Shown here in pieces: positions 61,492 through 62,204 of a stretch of DNA of 62,204 nucleotides. The position numbers and the translations under genes are program-made. Origin of the DNA: Nostoc sp. TH1S01. Its GTDB lineage: Bacteria > Cyanobacteriota > Cyanobacteriia > Cyanobacteriales > Nostocaceae. The notes beneath the pieces were generated by a model. It was not told the DNA's origin and searched no databases. It saw only the letters and a program-made list of their open reading frames with translations. The stretch covers positions 1-62,204 of the forward strand of contig JAGKSW010000144.1 of NCBI GenBank assembly GCA_018993265.1. The letters run 5' to 3'. How positions within the stretch are numbered: the stretch's first letter is position 1; every line of letters begins with the position of its first letter.

Positions 61492-61850
61492 TCACCGCCA
61501 CTCACCTTGAACTGTAAAAGCCCCCCAGTAGTACGGATAACGCCAATCGGGATTTTGCAACATAGCTATTTGCGCCGCACGTAAAGCGGCATTCGGTGAC
61601 TTTTTCCCTTGCAACATTTGTTGATAAAACTCCTTCATTAGTTCTGGTGTCGCCGCATCACTCACTTGCCACAACGACAAGGCCACACTTGCTGAACCTG
61701 CATACATTAAACCTCTTGTCAACCCTACCAATCCCTCACCTTTGACATCTTTACCCAGTCCAGTTTCACAGGCACTTAATACCACTAATTGAGCAGGTAA
61801 ATCGAGGTTAAAAATATCATTCAGGCGCAAATAACCAGGAATTTGATAGA
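61492..61850 (-). pseudogene. CHAT-domain C-terminal fragment
   Basis: The frame PGYLRLNDIFNLDLPAQLVVLSACETGLG carries the catalytic Cys of the CHAT protease. VKGEGLVGLTRGLMYAGSA..SLWQVSD and a complete C-terminus YPYYWGAFTVQGEWR follow. The catalytic His region that should precede it by 60 or more residues is absent. The upstream TPR frame ends out of phase at 61821, so the middle of the gene has been deleted or frameshifted. Confidence 0.8.
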
Positions 61851-62204
61851 TGCTTCGATTTGGGTCAGTGCGGTTTGCAGATTGCCTTTGCTTCGTTCTA
61901 AGTCAGCGATGTTGAAGAGAATACGAGCTTCCAAGGCGCGATCGCCCACTGCACGAGATAGAGGTAGAGCTTGGTTGTAAAAAGACAGTGCCTTTTGCTT
62001 TTCTCCTAAATCGTCGTAGACTCGACCAATGTTATTGAGAGTAGTGGCTTCCCCAGCACGATCCTTCAATGCCCGATCTATGGGCAGAACTTGGTTGTAA
62101 AATGATAGTGCTTTCTGCTTTTCTCCTAAATCTAAGTAGACTGTACCAATGTTATTGAGAGTAGTGGCAACACCTGAGCGAGCGCCCACTGCACGATGTA
62201 TGGG
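61821..62204 (-). pseudogene. TPR region of the broken TPR-CHAT gene, 5' end beyond the window
   Basis: Tandem 40-residue TPRs (GEATTLNNIGRVYDDLGEKQKALSFYNQALPLSRAVGDRA), with 120-bp near-identical DNA units, run off the window edge. The last complete helices (ILFNIADLERSKGNLQTALTQIEASIK) are followed directly by FLVICA-stop. There a TPR-CHAT protein would continue for roughly 200-300 residues. The CHAT end follows in another frame. Confidence 0.8.

Noticed and set aside
61212-61510. Frames inside the structured element
   Set aside because: They come from hairpin sequence and differ between the two copies, so they are not conserved coding.

Overview
The window looks like chromosomal DNA of a filamentous, probably heterocyst-forming cyanobacterium (Nostocales). 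The evidence is the dense HIP1 octamer (GCGATCGC), short tandem heptamer repeats (STRRs) between genes, many small palindromic mobile repeats, and cyanobacterial families: phylloquinone MenB, Vipp1 with its C-terminal helix, three DUF928 proteins, PEP-CTERM proteins, SLH proteins, a DciA-like DUF721 protein and a TPR-CHAT protein. There are about 50 real or broken genes, one tRNA-Ala(UGC), no rRNA and no CRISPR array.

Layout. 1-3,050: partial YaaW-like gene, Rpn-type nuclease, menB, Cys-motif protein. 3,995-9,480: DciA-like protein, SPOR-like membrane protein, PspA and Vipp1 in tandem, thioredoxin, PLP aminotransferase. 9,650-14,110: two PEP-CTERM proteins, a lone receiver domain and a PAS-GGDEF protein. 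14,200-18,335: dxs, an SLH protein and a five-bladed propeller glycosidase-like protein. 18,500-20,700: a TauD-type dioxygenase gene split by an IS200/IS605 element carrying only tnpB. 20,820-32,120: PhoX-like protein, RTX lipase, beta-helix/SLH protein, mtnP, MscS channel and a truncated NB-ARC ATPase. 32,380-41,290: small secreted protein, mobile repeats, KGG stress protein, UbiB-type kinase, recN, a transposase remnant and a large secreted glycosidase-like protein. 42,240-46,290: WcaF-like acetyltransferase, ppa, panD, an MBL-fold protein without its usual metal site, and a methyltransferase. 46,530-53,440 (all minus strand): three DUF928 paralogues, a sulfite-oxidase-like molybdoprotein, cytochrome b, a DM13 lipoprotein, CcdA, a redoxin lipoprotein and a repeat lipoprotein, together resembling an extracytoplasmic redox locus. 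54,137-60,370: trhO, tRNA-Ala, LD-carboxypeptidase, DUF2141 protein, PG-binding/HEAT protein and an EamA exporter. 60,545-62,204: a cytoplasmic-type trypsin-like protease behind a broken TPR-CHAT gene.

The most interesting material is in the mobile DNA. (1) Two copies of a 205-216 bp element (33,020 and 61,252) have inverted ends, 10-11 bp target duplications and an internal multi-hairpin fold with compensatory base changes. One copy sits between the ribosome-binding site and start codon of the protease gene behind TPR-CHAT. (2) The tnpB element has exact TTAC/TCAA boundaries. Removing it on paper restores the dioxygenase frame, and at present the two proteins are fused in frame. (3) At 53,780-54,045 one small repeat is interrupted by a second repeat flanked by 5-bp direct repeats, and by a palindromic repeat. 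Everything here is read by eye, with no database search. Family names rest on recognised motifs, and functions are inferred from families unless stated.
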